DNA from: a virus
Length of the DNA stretch: 35,536 nucleotides
IMG/VR virus record: IMGVR_UViG_3300032286_002176
Coordinates: 1 to 35,536 of that record
Reading direction: 5' to 3' (one strand)
A program made the position numbers and the translations under genes. A model generated the notes under the pieces. That model searched no databases and had not been told where the DNA came from. It saw nothing but the letters and a program-made list of their open reading frames with translations. Numbering within the stretch: position 1 is the first letter of the stretch; the number at the start of each line of letters is the position of its first letter. Positions 6,208 to 16,399 of the stretch are shown one piece after another.

Positions 6208-8754
6208 TCAGGGCAGGGCGGCACTCAAATCCGGCGCCCGCTCAGGCCCTTCCTCGCCTGGTGCCCACCAGAAATCCTGCCCGCGCTCTTCATATCGGCT
6301 TTCCAGATTATCAAAATGATCCGCTGCGTCAGGGTCTGCCCACTTTTGCAGCGTGTCGAACAGCAATCGATCCATGGCCAGACGCGTGTACCACAGCGAA
6401 GATCCAGGCGTGCTTTTGCGCAGAAAATCAACAAACGCGCGTCCGGTCTGGTGTTCACCACCACCGGCGGCTTCTTCAATTTCACCAAACGCCGACCCCA
6501 CAACCTTTCCAACCCCGCCAACAAAACTGGCGGGCGGTCCGGCGATATACGTGGCAATCCCTGTGCCATCCGGCTTTGACGCGGCATAAAGGAAATCGCC
6601 ATAAACGCTCAACCCCCCGCCAGCCATTGCAGCCGACAACCAGAAATCGGGATTATCCATGGGGCGCGGATCGCGGCCCTTGGCAATCTCGCGCATCTGC
6701 ACCGCCAACGCACCACCCAGCGTCAGGCCAATGAACAACTCAGTCGCATTCTGCAAACCTTTTGGGCTCTTCACGGCTTCACCCACATAACGGCGCATGT
6801 GCATCATCATCAGCGTAACCGGAAATTGCTTGTACATGGCAAACGATCGCGTCAACTCGCCAGCTATTGATCCAGGGCGGGTTTCAGCAACCAACATGCC
6901 CCGGGCACGCAGGGTTGAATCTGGCACGGCAAATGCCGTTTCAGACTGCACCATTTCCAAAAGCCGCGTGGCCAGCTCGTCGGCTTCACCGGCGGGCAGA
7001 TTGCGGCTGGTGGCCACATCCTCGGGCCGCAAAAACCGCGCGCCACCATGGGTGTATGGCTCTACACGTTGCAAGGATTTCCAGCTCAGCTCATCAAAGT
7101 CGTATCGTTCAAGCGCGGTCCTGAAATCAGGATCAAGTTTGCCCCAGCCGGTTTTTAAATTGCGCCCCAACGCACCCAGAAATTCCATGCCGAACGCCCA
7201 TTTACCAGCCTGGGTCCACGGTGACAGCCCCGACACATACAAGATACGGTCGGCCAGCAGCCGCGTGGCCCTGGTCCCGTCGATCTCCCCGATATAGCGC
7301 GCCTGGCCGCTCATCACCTGGGCGGCTTCCTCGCCGATCAACCCGGACTGGATCGCCAAGGTCTGATCGGCTTTACTGCCGGGTTTCAAGAACTTCAGAT
7401 AATCTGTCAGAGCCCCGGAAACCTTAAGGCCGTTCATCTTCCGCGCCGCCCGCGCGAAAAATGGATCAGATGCAACAGCCGCCAGCGTGGCCGACCCCAA
7501 CTGTGCTGCCACACTCAAATTCCGCACGGTACCAAATGCATATGCCACTCCGGCATTTTGCGGGGCTTGGTTGGTCCCCATATAATTGGCCCACATGCTA
7601 TCAACCGCCGCCGTCGCACCAGCGGTGCGCGCACTCCAATCACGATGATATTCTGGCAGAACATGCGAAAACGTCACCTTGCCCCTAGGCACATCTCCGC
7701 GCGCTGCGCGCTCAGCCGCGCGCTTCGCAGCCACCTGTTTTAACCAGGTCAACGTGGATGCCGGGTTTGGCCCCAAGATCTCCATAGCGGCGACCTCGCG
7801 CGACATCTGATCGACATGCCCCATCATCACATCAAACGGATCGCGGTTGCCAAAAACGCCCTGATATTCCAGCCAGGCGTCAGCATTTTTGAAAACCAGC
7901 CAACGGTGCTCAGCGCGGCCAGAAGCGACCGATTTACCACCACCTCGGCGCGACGGCGCAACCTTCGACCACCCCTCTGCGCTGATCGCGTCATAGGCAG
8001 CCCGCAGGCCATCCTCCAGGCCTTCGGGCGACGGGGCTTTACCTGTGATGGGGTCAATCATCCGCGCTGGGTCGATCCGGTCAATGATATAGCCGCGCCA
8101 TGCATCATACCCAGCACGGCGCACTGCCACAGTGTCATGCCCCGTGGGCATGCCAAAGTCTTTACGCGCCGGAATCGCGCCACCGGCAGCGTTGAAGCGG
8201 CGGCGCAGAAACTCATGCGCATCACGCCACCCCCCCGCCAACTGTTTCGCGGCCTCATCCCCTGTATGCTCACCAAAGGCCTCGCGCACCAGGTTGTCCA
8301 ATCGCGCGCGCTCTGGGGTTTGACCGATCGCCGTGCGCTTGAACGTCAGAATGGCTTCAGCCATACGGCTATGCGCCCGGCCACGCACAGCCTTAAAACG
8401 GCTCATCACAGACGGATACGTTGTTGTGCCTTGTGCCGTGGTGTTTTCCAGCACAGCCAGGATCGCCTCGCCAAAATCTTCCTCGCCCGCATTGTTGCGA
8501 AAAGCGTTCAGGTTCGCCTCAAGCCGCGTCGCCGCGCGCTCCGTCAACAGCAGCCGGCGTTTTTTCAAGCGGGCCTCGGCGGCCAATGCCTCATGCGCTG
8601 CCTTCGCGGCAGCGGCGCGCGCTTCATCATCACCCAGATCAAGGCTGAATTGCTTTTTGTACTCCTCGTAAAGCCCGCGTGCGCGCTCCGCGCGGTCAGG
8701 ATCAGCAACTCCCTCTTTTTGTGCATTCGCGATACACAGCAAGAAATTATCCAT
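6208..8754 (-). CDS. Large ejection (internal virion) protein
   Basis: 848 residues, mostly helical and charged, with no signal peptide. It is the last of four consecutive genes between nozzle and tail fibre, the slot of T7 gp14-gp16, whose products are injected into the host to form a conduit. The N-terminal 100 residues are a predicted coiled coil rich in A, R and E. The middle contains hydrophobic stretches near NATELFIGLTLGGALAVQM and AMAGGGLSVYGDFLYAA that could insert in membranes. I see no lysozyme or transglycosylase motif. ATG 8754 is preferred (AAGGGG 10 bases upstream); GTG 8763 is possible. It overlaps the preceding gene by 8 bases. Family not recognised with certainty. Confidence 0.75.
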   Translation of the reverse strand: MDNFLLCIANAQKEGVADPDRAERARGLYEEYKKQFSLDLGDDEARAAAAKAAHEALAAEARLKKRRLLLTERAATRLEANLNAFRNNAGEEDFGEAILAVLENTTAQGTTTYPSVMSRFKAVRGRAHSRMAEAILTFKRTAIGQTPERARLDNLVREAFGEHTGDEAAKQLAGGWRDAHEFLRRRFNAAGGAIPARKDFGMPTGHDTVAVRRAGYDAWRGYIIDRIDPARMIDPITGKAPSPEGLEDGLRAAYDAISAEGWSKVAPSRRGGGKSVASGRAEHRWLVFKNADAWLEYQGVFGNRDPFDVMMGHVDQMSREVAAMEILGPNPASTLTWLKQVAAKRAAERAARGDVPRGKVTFSHVLPEYHRDWSARTAGATAAVDSMWANYMGTNQAPQNAGVAYAFGTVRNLSVAAQLGSATLAAVASDPFFARAARKMNGLKVSGALTDYLKFLKPGSKADQTLAIQSGLIGEEAAQVMSGQARYIGEIDGTRATRLLADRILYVSGLSPWTQAGKWAFGMEFLGALGRNLKTGWGKLDPDFRTALERYDFDELSWKSLQRVEPYTHGGARFLRPEDVATSRNLPAGEADELATRLLEMVQSETAFAVPDSTLRARGMLVAETRPGSIAGELTRSFAMYKQFPVTLMMMHMRRYVGEAVKSPKGLQNATELFIGLTLGGALAVQMREIAKGRDPRPMDNPDFWLSAAMAGGGLSVYGDFLYAASKPDGTGIATYIAGPPASFVGGVGKVVGSAFGEIEEAAGGGEHQTGRAFVDFLRKSTPGSSLWYTRLAMDRLLFDTLQKWADPDAADHFDNLESRYEERGQDFWWAPGEEGPERAPDLSAALP

Positions 8755-11413
8755 GATCCGCACACCCCTTCAGGCGATCCAGCAGGGTTTGATCGCGCTC
8801 GATTTCCGTTTTGATTTCCGCACGCGTCATGGTGCGCGCAACCCCGGCATCATCACCGGCAGCAAAATCGACAGGCGCACCATCGCCGAACAGGTCACCA
8901 CCAGGCGTATCGCCGGTGATCCGGTTTTCCATCTGGGCCGCCAACCGGTCCGCCTGGGCATCGGCGCCAACCCCATTGGGATCATCCAATGCCACCAGCG
9001 CCCGTTCGGCGCTTTCGGTGTCAATTATGGGGCTGGTTGACCGTATGCCTGCGCTGTCAGCCGCGCGATCGACTGTTGATAGTCCGGGGTCTGTGCCGCC
9101 TCGTGGCGCTTCAGCAAGCCCGACAAGATCAACGCCTTCGGATCCGTTACTGGCAACTGCGCTGTCTTTTTGTCCGATGATGCGGCCAAGGATTTCGTCG
9201 GCATTGGGATCTTCTCCACCAAACAGATTAACACCCGGCTGCGTGGCACGGGCCGAACGCGCATAAGCCGCCAGATCAGCAGCGACCTTATCCGCCGCCC
9301 GTGCACGCTTCATGCTACCATCAACGAACAACAGGCGCAAAAACTCATGTGCCAGGCTCGATCGCCCAAACATGTCCGTTGTCTCATAAATGCGGGTCAG
9401 ATCAAGCCCTTTTTCACGCCATTGACGGAACAGACCCACAGCTTCCATCAGGTCACGGGTTGCATCTACGTTGGCAGCGATCCGCCCACCCTGGCTTTCC
9501 AGCCGCATGGCAGACCATTCACCCGCAACACCCTCCAGCGCCTGGCCAATCCCCTTGATTTCCGGCGATGGGTCTTCATATAGCCGCGCTATCAAATCCC
9601 CATCATCATACGCCCTTTGCATCAGAGCGGCTTTCAACCGGCGCACACCATCCGCCGACAGCGCTCCATTCGGGCGCACCAGCTCATTCAACTCGGTTGC
9701 ATCCGCCATGCGCGCCAGCGCGGCACGGGCAAAGGCCGCATTCTCAACCTTATCCAGAGCCCCGCCACGGTATAGTCCCATGACATCCGCATCCAAATGC
9801 ACGCTATCCGCCGCCGAAGTTTCAACCACAGACATAGCGGTTGTCGTTCTACCATTTGCCGCCATTGTCCAATCACGCATCCCCTCGGCATCCAGCGGCG
9901 TGGCACGTACACGCACCAGCACGGGGTTTTGCATATTTTCGACAGGATACCCCCGACTCACCAAATAATCGCGATATGCGCCCGCCTGAGGGCCGTTCTC
10001 AGCATAGGCACGGGCAAGGGCCATCACACGGCCATTACCGCTCTCAACCACGCCAGACGGCCCCACAATGGGCGCGCCGGTGGCGGCATCAAAGGTTTCC
10101 CCCAAACGCTCGGGCTGCAAATTTTCTGCAATCCGCCGCACAGCCAGCACATTGCGATTGTCCGCGCGGTCACGCGGTTGCAGTTCAGCAGGAAAAAGGG
10201 GGTTACTCTCGAAGCTGAATGGATCATGGCTGGCTTTCAGATCACCCAGGTCAACGACACCATACTCCACATCAACAACACGGCCATCGGGCGCAAATGC
10301 ACGATCGGGGCGCAATACCCGCAGCGACGGCATGGTTGCTTCCTGGGCTAAGGCATCATCATGGCTAAATGTGCGCATGACCGTCGGCGCGGGCGCACCA
10401 GCTTCCAAAGCCTCAAAAGTGCGTGTCAGCACTTCATCATGCTCACTGCGCGTCACGTCAACCGGTCGCGCCTCGGCCAGCTCACGTTCCCGCTCCAGCA
10501 CGTGCGCCGCAGCACGCGCGATTGGGGGTTTATCCCCCAATGTCGCCCCTAAAGCCTCAACCACATCTGTAGGCAGATCAGCAGCCACCCGCGCAGCGTC
10601 AGCGCCGCGATCGAATACTTTGGTAATGGCCTGCAGCCCCTTGCCAACCAGTTCGCCGCCAACGTGAAAAGCTGCGCCGCCTGCAGCCGCCGTTCCGATA
10701 TTCTTCAGCGCGACATCAAGCCCGGCATCCAGTCCCGCGCGCTTACGAAAATCCTGAACAGCGGGCTCCTGAATACCTTGAATGACAGCGTTCAATCCGG
10801 CCTCACGCGTAGCCCCAACAATCAGGGATTTGGCACCAGCGACAGCAGCACTGCCGCCACCAGATACCACCGATGTGCTCAGATTGGCCGGATCTTGAAA
10901 TGCACCAATCACCTGGCCCGCAAACAACCCCGCCGATCCGGCAAACCCGGCGCCGTCCGAGGCTACCGCCTCGCGGCCCTCAGCATCACGCGCATCGCTG
11001 TAAACCTCAGCCATCATCTCATCATGTGTTGGCAACCTCACTGCCGGGCGACCCTTGGCCGCTTCACCGTATCGGCGCTCGAAAGTGCGCATGGCAGACT
11101 GGCGATCTTCGGCGGATGTGCCAAAAGCTGATGGCAAGCGGGGCAGGGCGAAACTCGTGCCACCCAGATCAATCGTATCCGCCCGAAATGGATTGGCCAG
11201 CTTCGGCCCGCCCGATTTTACCAGCGCATCAATCCGCTTGTCATAGGCGCGCTCCAATGCACGCGCTTCTGAAACTCGGTTGCGGGCTTTCGTTTGCGCT
11301 TCATACCCCGCCGAAAAACCCTCAATAAAGCTGGGCTTTGGTTTTGGCTGTGCGGCGGGGCGCGCGTCCGCCGTATAGGGATCCCCGAAAAAGAAATCAC
11401 CCGCCTCACTCAT
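8747..11413 (-). CDS. Ejection protein with ddrB-like ParB domain (polyvalent type)
   Basis: 888 residues. About residues 380-730 match the ddrB-like ParB superfamily domain seen in phage and plasmid polyvalent proteins: SFESNPLFPAELQPRDR, then the ParB-like signature GPSGVVESGNGRVMALARAY (about 451-470), VLVRVRATPLDAEGM, and MFGRSSLAHEFLRLLF. The N-terminal part has an Ala/Gly-rich region (about 155-260) that could contact membranes. Its place among the internal virion genes suggests it is carried in the particle and delivered with the DNA, where the ParB-like part could act early on host or phage DNA. ATG 11413 overlaps the upstream stop (ATGA). Confidence 0.8.
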   Translation of the reverse strand: MSEAGDFFFGDPYTADARPAAQPKPKPSFIEGFSAGYEAQTKARNRVSEARALERAYDKRIDALVKSGGPKLANPFRADTIDLGGTSFALPRLPSAFGTSAEDRQSAMRTFERRYGEAAKGRPAVRLPTHDEMMAEVYSDARDAEGREAVASDGAGFAGSAGLFAGQVIGAFQDPANLSTSVVSGGGSAAVAGAKSLIVGATREAGLNAVIQGIQEPAVQDFRKRAGLDAGLDVALKNIGTAAAGGAAFHVGGELVGKGLQAITKVFDRGADAARVAADLPTDVVEALGATLGDKPPIARAAAHVLERERELAEARPVDVTRSEHDEVLTRTFEALEAGAPAPTVMRTFSHDDALAQEATMPSLRVLRPDRAFAPDGRVVDVEYGVVDLGDLKASHDPFSFESNPLFPAELQPRDRADNRNVLAVRRIAENLQPERLGETFDAATGAPIVGPSGVVESGNGRVMALARAYAENGPQAGAYRDYLVSRGYPVENMQNPVLVRVRATPLDAEGMRDWTMAANGRTTTAMSVVETSAADSVHLDADVMGLYRGGALDKVENAAFARAALARMADATELNELVRPNGALSADGVRRLKAALMQRAYDDGDLIARLYEDPSPEIKGIGQALEGVAGEWSAMRLESQGGRIAANVDATRDLMEAVGLFRQWREKGLDLTRIYETTDMFGRSSLAHEFLRLLFVDGSMKRARAADKVAADLAAYARSARATQPGVNLFGGEDPNADEILGRIIGQKDSAVASNGSEGVDLVGLAEAPRGGTDPGLSTVDRAADSAGIRSTSPIIDTESAERALVALDDPNGVGADAQADRLAAQMENRITGDTPGGDLFGDGAPVDFAAGDDAGVARTMTRAEIKTEIERDQTLLDRLKGCADHG

Positions 11414-13620
11414 GGCATCACCACGCCAGCATGGCGCTTGGCCAGATCAGGCCGGATTTTGTTCAAATCCAGGACGAAAAAACCACCAGGTCCTCCACCA
11501 GGTATGTATGTTGGCTTTCCCGCGCGGTTGGTCTGCAAATAGTACCGGCCAGATCCAATCGGCACCAGCCGCGCGGACCTCATTACTACCGGTGGCACCG
11601 GCGTCTTTCCATCAGCCCATTTTGCAATCTCACCACCAGCGCGGGTGAAATCGTATGGTGTCATATTGGCTACGACATACCCCAGTCGGTCAGTCTTTAT
11701 CCAGTTGGGCACAAGGGTTTTCACACCATTGACACCTGGGCCGACACCACCAAACGAAACGCCATTGCGGCTGACACCACCCACAGCCTCAGACAAGGCC
11801 GCCTTCACCGCCGCTTTCTTATCCAACCCTGGATCGCGCGCCAGTCTGGCATTCGCGGCATCGTACGCCAGCGCCCGCGCCGTGTTGCCAACCACTGGGT
11901 TGAGACGGAAAACATCCTCAAACATGGCATCTGCGGTATCATGCACGTCATCCCACTCAACGCGCGCCTTAAAACCGGGGGCATTGCGCAGCGCCTTGCC
12001 CGCTGCAGCATCCGGCACAAACCGCGCAGCCCCGCCCTGAACTTGCAGTGCGGCGACATGGGCAAATGTGGGATCCTTCGGCGCGATCTGTGCAATCGCG
12101 CGCTTACCCTCATTCGGCCCCAGCGCGCGCATGATATTCCCCGCAAGCGTGGCCGCGCGCTGCGGGTCGTCATGATGCAGACTGGCCAGCGCCTCGGCCT
12201 CTTCATCGGTGAAATATTTGACTGCCTGCCCGTAATACTCTCCAACGCCAACGGCTTGCGGCGCGCGGCGCTTCAGACTTGCCACGAACCCATTCGGCGT
12301 TGATGTATCAATAGGCTCGACGCGCACCAGGCCAGCCCGCGCCGCCCACGATATGGGGTCGCGGGCAAGACCGGCATTCATTTTGCCCAACAAGGTATCT
12401 CCGGCGCTGATGCGCTTATCTTCTTTTCCAGGGCCGCCCTTAATCCCTCGCAAGCGCGATAATTCTTGCTGCAGCTCAGCGGGCTTCAATTGCGCCCAGC
12501 CTCGGATCGTTGGCACCATCACCGCCAGTTGATCGCCATCCGCCGCAAGCGCGGGATCGCCACTGAACCTTGCATCTTTGATCAAACCATCCAACTCATC
12601 CGGGTCCATATCCTCGCCATCCAGCGCCTCTTTGGCCCGGCGGCGGGTATACCCCAAGCGCGCATGCTCTTCCACGCGTAAGCGCCCGATTTCGCCCCTC
12701 ATGGTGGACACCATGCTGTCGCGCTGATCCAGATCGAACAGCTGCGCCACGCCTTTGCCCGTATCATAATCCTTCAGAAACTGGTCCAGATAACGCTCTT
12801 TGGCAGCTACCCCAGGCAACCGCTCGAAAGCGCCACGCAGGCGCGCGGCAGCAACTGTTGTTTTTGCACCGGCTGACAGAGTGGCGATTTTATCCAGGCC
12901 CAACACACCAGCTCGCATGGCGTCTGGCGCGTATTCCTTGCCACCATAGGTAAACCCTTCTTTCGGGCCATAACTTAAAAGACGCCCCTCAAAATCCGTC
13001 AGCTCATTTTGCAATGTGGCATCGGCTGTTGCATCCAGGCCGAGGGTGAACCCCATGTGCTCAATCGCACGGCTGCGGTCTGCAATCATGCTCTGCAGCG
13101 CAGCCCCCGAGGCCTCTTGTGTCGCCTTAAACACGTTGCGCGCCGCATCGCGTTCATATCCAAGCCGGAGCCGAGCAAACCGCTGCTCAAACTCCGGCTT
13201 GGCTTCATCAAACAGGGTGGAGAGCACCCCATCGCGAAGCTTATCGAGACCCTCGCTCAATGCTTTTGGATCATGCCCTTTATCCAGCGCGATCGCATCG
13301 GCCTTCGCCGTTGTATCAACGTCCAGGTTCTCGGCAAAAATACGAATGGCTGTGGCGTTATATGCCCGCGCACGCAAGGTATTGTCAGCGCTTGGCCGAA
13401 ATTCCGGGTCTAGGCCATCTCGCGCGCCCTCTTTTTGAGCTTCGGCGACTGTTGCCTCATCCGCCCATTTACCAATTTCAGCAGCAGATCCCGCCAGTGT
13501 ATTGGCAATATGGGCCGCGCCTGCACCTGCAAAGGCTGTGTAATCAACCTGGGGCAGATCCTGAGACAACGCCCCCGTACGTTGAAATTTGGGGGCGGCA
13601 AGGGGGATTTTTTTATCCAC
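11410..13620 (-). CDS. Internal virion protein (T7 gp15 position)
   Basis: About 736 residues, soluble, largely helical, with no enzymatic motif that I can see. Position after the gp14-like gene and before the giant ddrB-ParB protein equals T7 gene 15, whose product forms part of the ejection channel. I prefer GTG 13620: GGAG lies 10 bases upstream, the overlap with the previous gene is the usual 8 bases, and the product begins VDKKIPLAAPKF. ATG codons at 13638 and 13644 extend it by six or eight residues but lack a Shine-Dalgarno sequence. The C-terminus (GRYYLQTNRAGKPTYIPGG) looks like a small beta unit. Confidence 0.75.
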   Translation of the reverse strand: MDKKIPLAAPKFQRTGALSQDLPQVDYTAFAGAGAAHIANTLAGSAAEIGKWADEATVAEAQKEGARDGLDPEFRPSADNTLRARAYNATAIRIFAENLDVDTTAKADAIALDKGHDPKALSEGLDKLRDGVLSTLFDEAKPEFEQRFARLRLGYERDAARNVFKATQEASGAALQSMIADRSRAIEHMGFTLGLDATADATLQNELTDFEGRLLSYGPKEGFTYGGKEYAPDAMRAGVLGLDKIATLSAGAKTTVAAARLRGAFERLPGVAAKERYLDQFLKDYDTGKGVAQLFDLDQRDSMVSTMRGEIGRLRVEEHARLGYTRRRAKEALDGEDMDPDELDGLIKDARFSGDPALAADGDQLAVMVPTIRGWAQLKPAELQQELSRLRGIKGGPGKEDKRISAGDTLLGKMNAGLARDPISWAARAGLVRVEPIDTSTPNGFVASLKRRAPQAVGVGEYYGQAVKYFTDEEAEALASLHHDDPQRAATLAGNIMRALGPNEGKRAIAQIAPKDPTFAHVAALQVQGGAARFVPDAAAGKALRNAPGFKARVEWDDVHDTADAMFEDVFRLNPVVGNTARALAYDAANARLARDPGLDKKAAVKAALSEAVGGVSRNGVSFGGVGPGVNGVKTLVPNWIKTDRLGYVVANMTPYDFTRAGGEIAKWADGKTPVPPVVMRSARLVPIGSGRYYLQTNRAGKPTYIPGGGPGGFFVLDLNKIRPDLAKRHAGVVMP

Positions 13621-14167
13621 GGCGTGCGTACTCCACATAAGCATTACCCAGGCCTGCGCTCAGCTCTGTGGTGGATGACACCCCCATTGCACGCGCCTCC
13701 CGTGCCAGCGCGCGGCCCTTGGCGCGACGAATGGATGCACGCACAACAGCGTCATCACGCGACACGCTCAACTCACGCTCTGCGTCCTGTATGGCGGCTG
13801 CACGGGCCGCCTGTGGCGTGCCAGATGCGGTGTCAATCCCGGCAGCGGCGAAAGCAACATTTTGGTTTGCCAGCGTTTCCAAAAGGCGGCGCTGCGTTTC
13901 GTTTTGTCTTTGCTCGCCCTGGATCACCTCCTGCGTAGCATTCAAACGCTCTTGATACCCCTCCTGCGCCAGGGCCTGCGCCTTTGCGCGCTGGCCTACA
14001 AAACCGGCAATGGTTGATGCCGCCGTTGTGCCCGCATGCAGCACTGATAAGAGTTTTGCGCTCGTCGTGGCAGCGGTCGCAGTGCTGCCCCCGACGCCTG
14101 CCGCCGCGGCGGCCACCTTTGCGCCGACAACGATTTTCGCAAAAACAGCCGCGATCATCTGCGCCAT
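13613..14167 (-). CDS. Internal virion protein (T7 gp14-like)
   Basis: 184 residues. The first about 60 are Ala/Gly/Val-rich and weakly hydrophobic (IVVGAKVAAAAAGVGGS and TTAASTIAGFVGQ), followed by a basic and Gln/Glu-rich helix. This is the composition of T7 gp14-type proteins, which enter the host outer membrane at infection. The gene follows the nozzle gene directly, as in T7 relatives: the stop TAA and the start ATG abut, and GGAGG sits six bases upstream. Assignment rests on composition and order rather than a fixed motif. Confidence 0.7.
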   Translation of the reverse strand: MAQMIAAVFAKIVVGAKVAAAAAGVGGSTATAATTSAKLLSVLHAGTTAASTIAGFVGQRAKAQALAQEGYQERLNATQEVIQGEQRQNETQRRLLETLANQNVAFAAAGIDTASGTPQAARAAAIQDAERELSVSRDDAVVRASIRRAKGRALAREARAMGVSSTTELSAGLGNAYVEYARRG

Positions 14168-16399
14168 TTAAACCTCCACAAACAATTTTAGAGCGCGCAG
14201 GGTAAAAGGGCCTGGCCGCGCTTGGCTGATCGCAAAGGCACCATCCGTGCTGTACCCTAAAAATCCGTCGAGTTGCTTTTCGCCCGTAAACAACCGATCC
14301 ATCATAGGTGTGTCCAAGGCGTCAATATCGTACTGGCGCAGGTCAACATCAAAAACAACATCGTCATTGGCCTGAACTGTTATTGATCCTGTATTGTATA
14401 ATGACAGAACAGCGCCCGATATACCCTTGATATCTCCCATAACGGACCCGTCAACATCCGCCTTGATCGGCAGCATTTTCACATAGGGCACAACCCGAAA
14501 GCCCACATCCACATTCCCGCTGACAGGATAGGGCAGGGTGATGGCCGCGCCCTCGACCTCAAAAGGTCCGAAAACATCACCCTCGGCGCTTACATAAACG
14601 CTTTCACCCTCAAGATGACCAAGACCGGAAATCGTGTCGCTGTCATCCAAAACACGGCGAACCGCAGCGTCGAACAAGAACCGCTCGTCAATCGCCTCGA
14701 CCCAATTTTCAGTGACCCCGGCCAATTCGCGGCGCACAACAACGATCATGTCACCATGGGGATCAGCACCAACAGCAACATAGCTTCCGACGGTTGACCA
14801 ATCCGAAAAGGCCGTGACGTTCTCGGATCTCAACGTGGTCAGCGCGGTTGCGGAGCCACCAGTGTTGGCCATCAAAAGCAAGTCTGCCTTCGCGGCGATA
14901 GATGACCGCACAATCGCCAGATCCAGCGGCGCGCGCATCAGGTGGGGGGCCAGAACAGAGATTGGGTTGGCTTTATACGATTGCTCCGCGTCGTCGTAAA
15001 TATATTCACGCAGGGCCTGCCCGCCACGCTCGACGAACAATACGGCCCCATCAACTTCAATCACTGGCAGCCAGTGTTGCCAACCGCGCCGCCCGGTATT
15101 TTGAATGGCATAACTTTCACCGCTGGCTATCACACGCCCATCAATGTAAAATTCAGAAGTTGAAGAAAAAAGCAGCATATGGCGCATGAAAAACACCTGC
15201 CGCATCTGTATGATTTCTTCCGTATTGGGGGTCAGCAACAGCGCAGCTTCAGAGGTGTTAAGCTCGATATTCAGATCAAAGGGCGAGTTGACAACAGACC
15301 CTATCAAAACGGATGGGCGGCTTTTAAGACCCGAGAGCCACAACCGGCCTTGCCCAAACGTGCCAGCGCCAGGCCAGCCCCGCGAAGCACTCATAATCGC
15401 TTCACCGCCAGTCTTGCCCTGCGTGATGGTGGAGGCCTCAACACGTCCGGTTGCAGCACCAAGCGTGCCACCGGTCATCTCACCCCAGTCGCGCTGGCCT
15501 GCATCAGCCACAAATGTCACGCGGTAAGCGCTACCAGTCCAGGATACAGTGACATTGCCCGCCCCAATACCATTCAGCGCTTCCAAAGCGGCTTGAATGT
15601 TGGCAGCAGTCGTTGCCGTGGTGCTGGAATAAGTGATCGAACTTGTGGTTTCACCGCCCGCAGTCAGGTTGAAGAGATCGAGATTATTGTAGCTGCGAAA
15701 GAAAATATCTTGCACCTCATCAACGCCGTTGACATAGGTCACGTTCGGATACTGGTACAACGGGACATTCTCAAAACTCACATCCCGCACGTCCCATTCG
15801 TGATGATCTCCTTGGCGCTGCAGCCGCGTTGGTGGAACATCCTCATGGAACAAAAGCATCGTATCCAACTCGGCGGCACGGTTGACGCGCGCAAGCTGCG
15901 TACCGAAGTGTGGCAATGGTGCCGATCCGACACGCACGCGATTGCGGTAAATCTCAGCGTTACGATCCGTCAGAATAAGGCGATAGCGTTGATCGAGTGA
16001 AAATGGCAACGCCGCTTCGCGCACCGCTGACAGCTCCGCCCCCTCACGCCAAAACCGCACACCCCCCAGCGCCAATGACCGCCCGGAAAGGCTGGCCAGC
16101 CCGACGAGCTTCACCCGCCACTTCTGAGCCGTAATTGACCGCCTAGGGCCAATGCCGGCACGGCGCGTGCGCGTGACCAGCCCGACACCAAAAGACGGGC
16201 CAAACGCCGTCCAGACACTCCCGGCAGCCTCATATTCCACACGGATCGCTGCGGCGACAGCTGCGCCACTTACCGCCAGATCAATTAAATCGACCAGGTA
16301 CACAGCGACCGGCGCGCCAAAATCCACCGTGACCAGCACAGGATCGAGCGCGGTGTTCAATGCCGCAACACTGATACCATCGATTTCGTAACCGCTCAC
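14168..16399 (-). CDS. Tail nozzle protein, main part (T7 gp12-like)
   Basis: 743 residues. The central region carries the pattern expected of T7 gp12-type nozzle proteins: WPGAGTFGQGRLWLSGLKSR, then SVVNSPFDLNIE, EIIQMRQVFFMRHMLLFSS and TSEFYIDG, a propeller-like core. The N-terminal about 110 residues resemble a discoidin-like beta domain ending GGVRFWREG. The usual nozzle N-terminus (an Arg-Glu-Asp-Leu-Lys-Tyr type motif and the GG..LRPG motif) is missing here; it is found on the separate upstream gene, to which this one is joined by an ATGA overlap at 16396-16399. Together the two make a complete nozzle, probably about 850 residues. The split appears natural rather than a frameshift. Confidence 0.82.
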   Translation of the reverse strand: MSGYEIDGISVAALNTALDPVLVTVDFGAPVAVYLVDLIDLAVSGAAVAAAIRVEYEAAGSVWTAFGPSFGVGLVTRTRRAGIGPRRSITAQKWRVKLVGLASLSGRSLALGGVRFWREGAELSAVREAALPFSLDQRYRLILTDRNAEIYRNRVRVGSAPLPHFGTQLARVNRAAELDTMLLFHEDVPPTRLQRQGDHHEWDVRDVSFENVPLYQYPNVTYVNGVDEVQDIFFRSYNNLDLFNLTAGGETTSSITYSSTTATTAANIQAALEALNGIGAGNVTVSWTGSAYRVTFVADAGQRDWGEMTGGTLGAATGRVEASTITQGKTGGEAIMSASRGWPGAGTFGQGRLWLSGLKSRPSVLIGSVVNSPFDLNIELNTSEAALLLTPNTEEIIQMRQVFFMRHMLLFSSTSEFYIDGRVIASGESYAIQNTGRRGWQHWLPVIEVDGAVLFVERGGQALREYIYDDAEQSYKANPISVLAPHLMRAPLDLAIVRSSIAAKADLLLMANTGGSATALTTLRSENVTAFSDWSTVGSYVAVGADPHGDMIVVVRRELAGVTENWVEAIDERFLFDAAVRRVLDDSDTISGLGHLEGESVYVSAEGDVFGPFEVEGAAITLPYPVSGNVDVGFRVVPYVKMLPIKADVDGSVMGDIKGISGAVLSLYNTGSITVQANDDVVFDVDLRQYDIDALDTPMMDRLFTGEKQLDGFLGYSTDGAFAISQARPGPFTLRALKLFVEV

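Noticed and set aside
7816-8814. Plus-strand open frame (332 codons)
   Set aside because: Antisense to the large ejection protein and without recognisable motifs or a ribosome-binding site.
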